From positions 1 to 52,487 of the forward strand of contig NZ_RQYI01000015.1 in NCBI RefSeq assembly GCF_003859795.1: 52,487 bases of DNA, given 5' to 3'. This DNA is from Alloprevotella sp. OH1205_COT-284. GTDB lineage: Bacteria > Bacteroidota > Bacteroidia > Bacteroidales > Bacteroidaceae. Below, piece after piece: positions 52,193 through 52,487 of the stretch. The notes beneath the pieces are model-generated. The model did not search any database, had not been told where the DNA came from, and saw only the letters and a list, made by a program, of their open reading frames with translations. Numbering within the stretch: position 1 is the first letter of the stretch; the number at the start of each line of letters is the position of its first letter. A program made the translations under genes and the position numbers.

Positions 52193-52487
52193 ACAATGAA
52201 GAGTTTGATCCTGGCTCAGGATGAACGCTAGCTACAGGCTTAACACATGCAAGTCGAGGGGCATCGGGGGAAGAGCTTGCTCTTTCTGCCGGCGACCGGC
52301 GCACGGGTGCGTAACGCGTATCAAACCTGCCGCATACTCGGGGACAGCCTTGCGAAAGTAAGATTAATACCCGATGTTATTAAGTTCTCGCATGAGGATT
52401 TGATCAAAGATTTATCGGTATGCGATGGTGATGCGTCTGATTAGGTAGTAGGCGGGGTAACGGCCCACCTAGCCATCGATCAGTAGG
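52193..52487 (+). rRNA. 16S ribosomal RNA, 5' part (cut by window edge)
   Basis: The mature 5' end is placed near 52193 by alignment to the E. coli start. AGAGTTTGATCCTGGCTCAG follows, then Bacteroidales-type GATGAACGCTAGCTACAGGC and the AACACATGCAAGTCGAGGGG segment. The sequence is collinear with 16S through the V1-V2 region (to E. coli position ~270-290) with no insertion. The rest lies past the right edge. Confidence 0.97.

Noticed and set aside
52247-52444. Open frame of 65 codons
   Set aside because: It lies inside 16S rRNA and is not a gene.

Overview
The window comes from a member of the phylum Bacteroidota, most likely order Bacteroidales and Prevotellaceae-like. This rests on a SusC/SusD pair, a second TonB-dependent receptor, a DUF5686 protein, an endonuclease with a type IX secretion-like tail, Bacteroidales-type 16S rRNA at the right edge, and promoters of the TTTG-N19/20-TAnnTTTG type. 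There are no transposases, integrases, tRNAs or CRISPR arrays. Most of the sequence is ordinary chromosome with tightly packed operons.

Left end (1-7339, plus strand): the notable system. Three different dynamin-like GTPases (542, 686 and 741 aa) lie in a row. They are followed by a 221-aa protein with a glycine-rich transmembrane hairpin and a 136-aa protein of unknown fold. The second GTPase carries a C-terminal ankyrin-repeat region. The last four genes form one tight operon. A hairpin separates the first GTPase from them, and that GTPase is instead coupled to a truncated upstream gene. The arrangement recalls the LeoABC/Eleos dynamin systems but is larger. A role in membrane surveillance or phage defence is an inference.

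7355-20760 (minus strand): housekeeping genes in two blocks. One runs from a phosphoethanolamine-transferase-like sulfatase through an acyltransferase, a TsaC/Sua5 protein, a CLC channel and UbiE/MenG to AroE and an unknown protein. The other holds a TPM-domain protein, LemA, PurM, a Fic protein and release factor 1.

20761-28860: a repeat-rich gene-free stretch, a SusC/SusD pair (plus strand), and an A/T-rich pirin plus FMN-reductase pair. 28875-36664 (minus strand): an OmpA lipoprotein, endonuclease I, PyrF, a TonB-dependent receptor, a stand-alone RapZ C-terminal domain overlapping an AmgK-like sugar kinase, and RsmE.

36928-48373 (plus strand): a ThrE-like exporter, RlmN, PdxA and DUF5686. 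Then comes a five-gene run of sugar-type nucleotidyltransferase, ATP-grasp, CDP-alcohol phosphatidyltransferase, LPG-synthase-type membrane protein and HAD phosphatase. It looks like a polar-lipid head-group or phosphodiester pathway of unknown product. 48455-50881 (minus strand): a YgiQ-type radical SAM protein and a small unknown protein. A second repeat-rich gene-free stretch leads to a ribosomal RNA promoter, a structured leader and the first ~295 nt of 16S rRNA.
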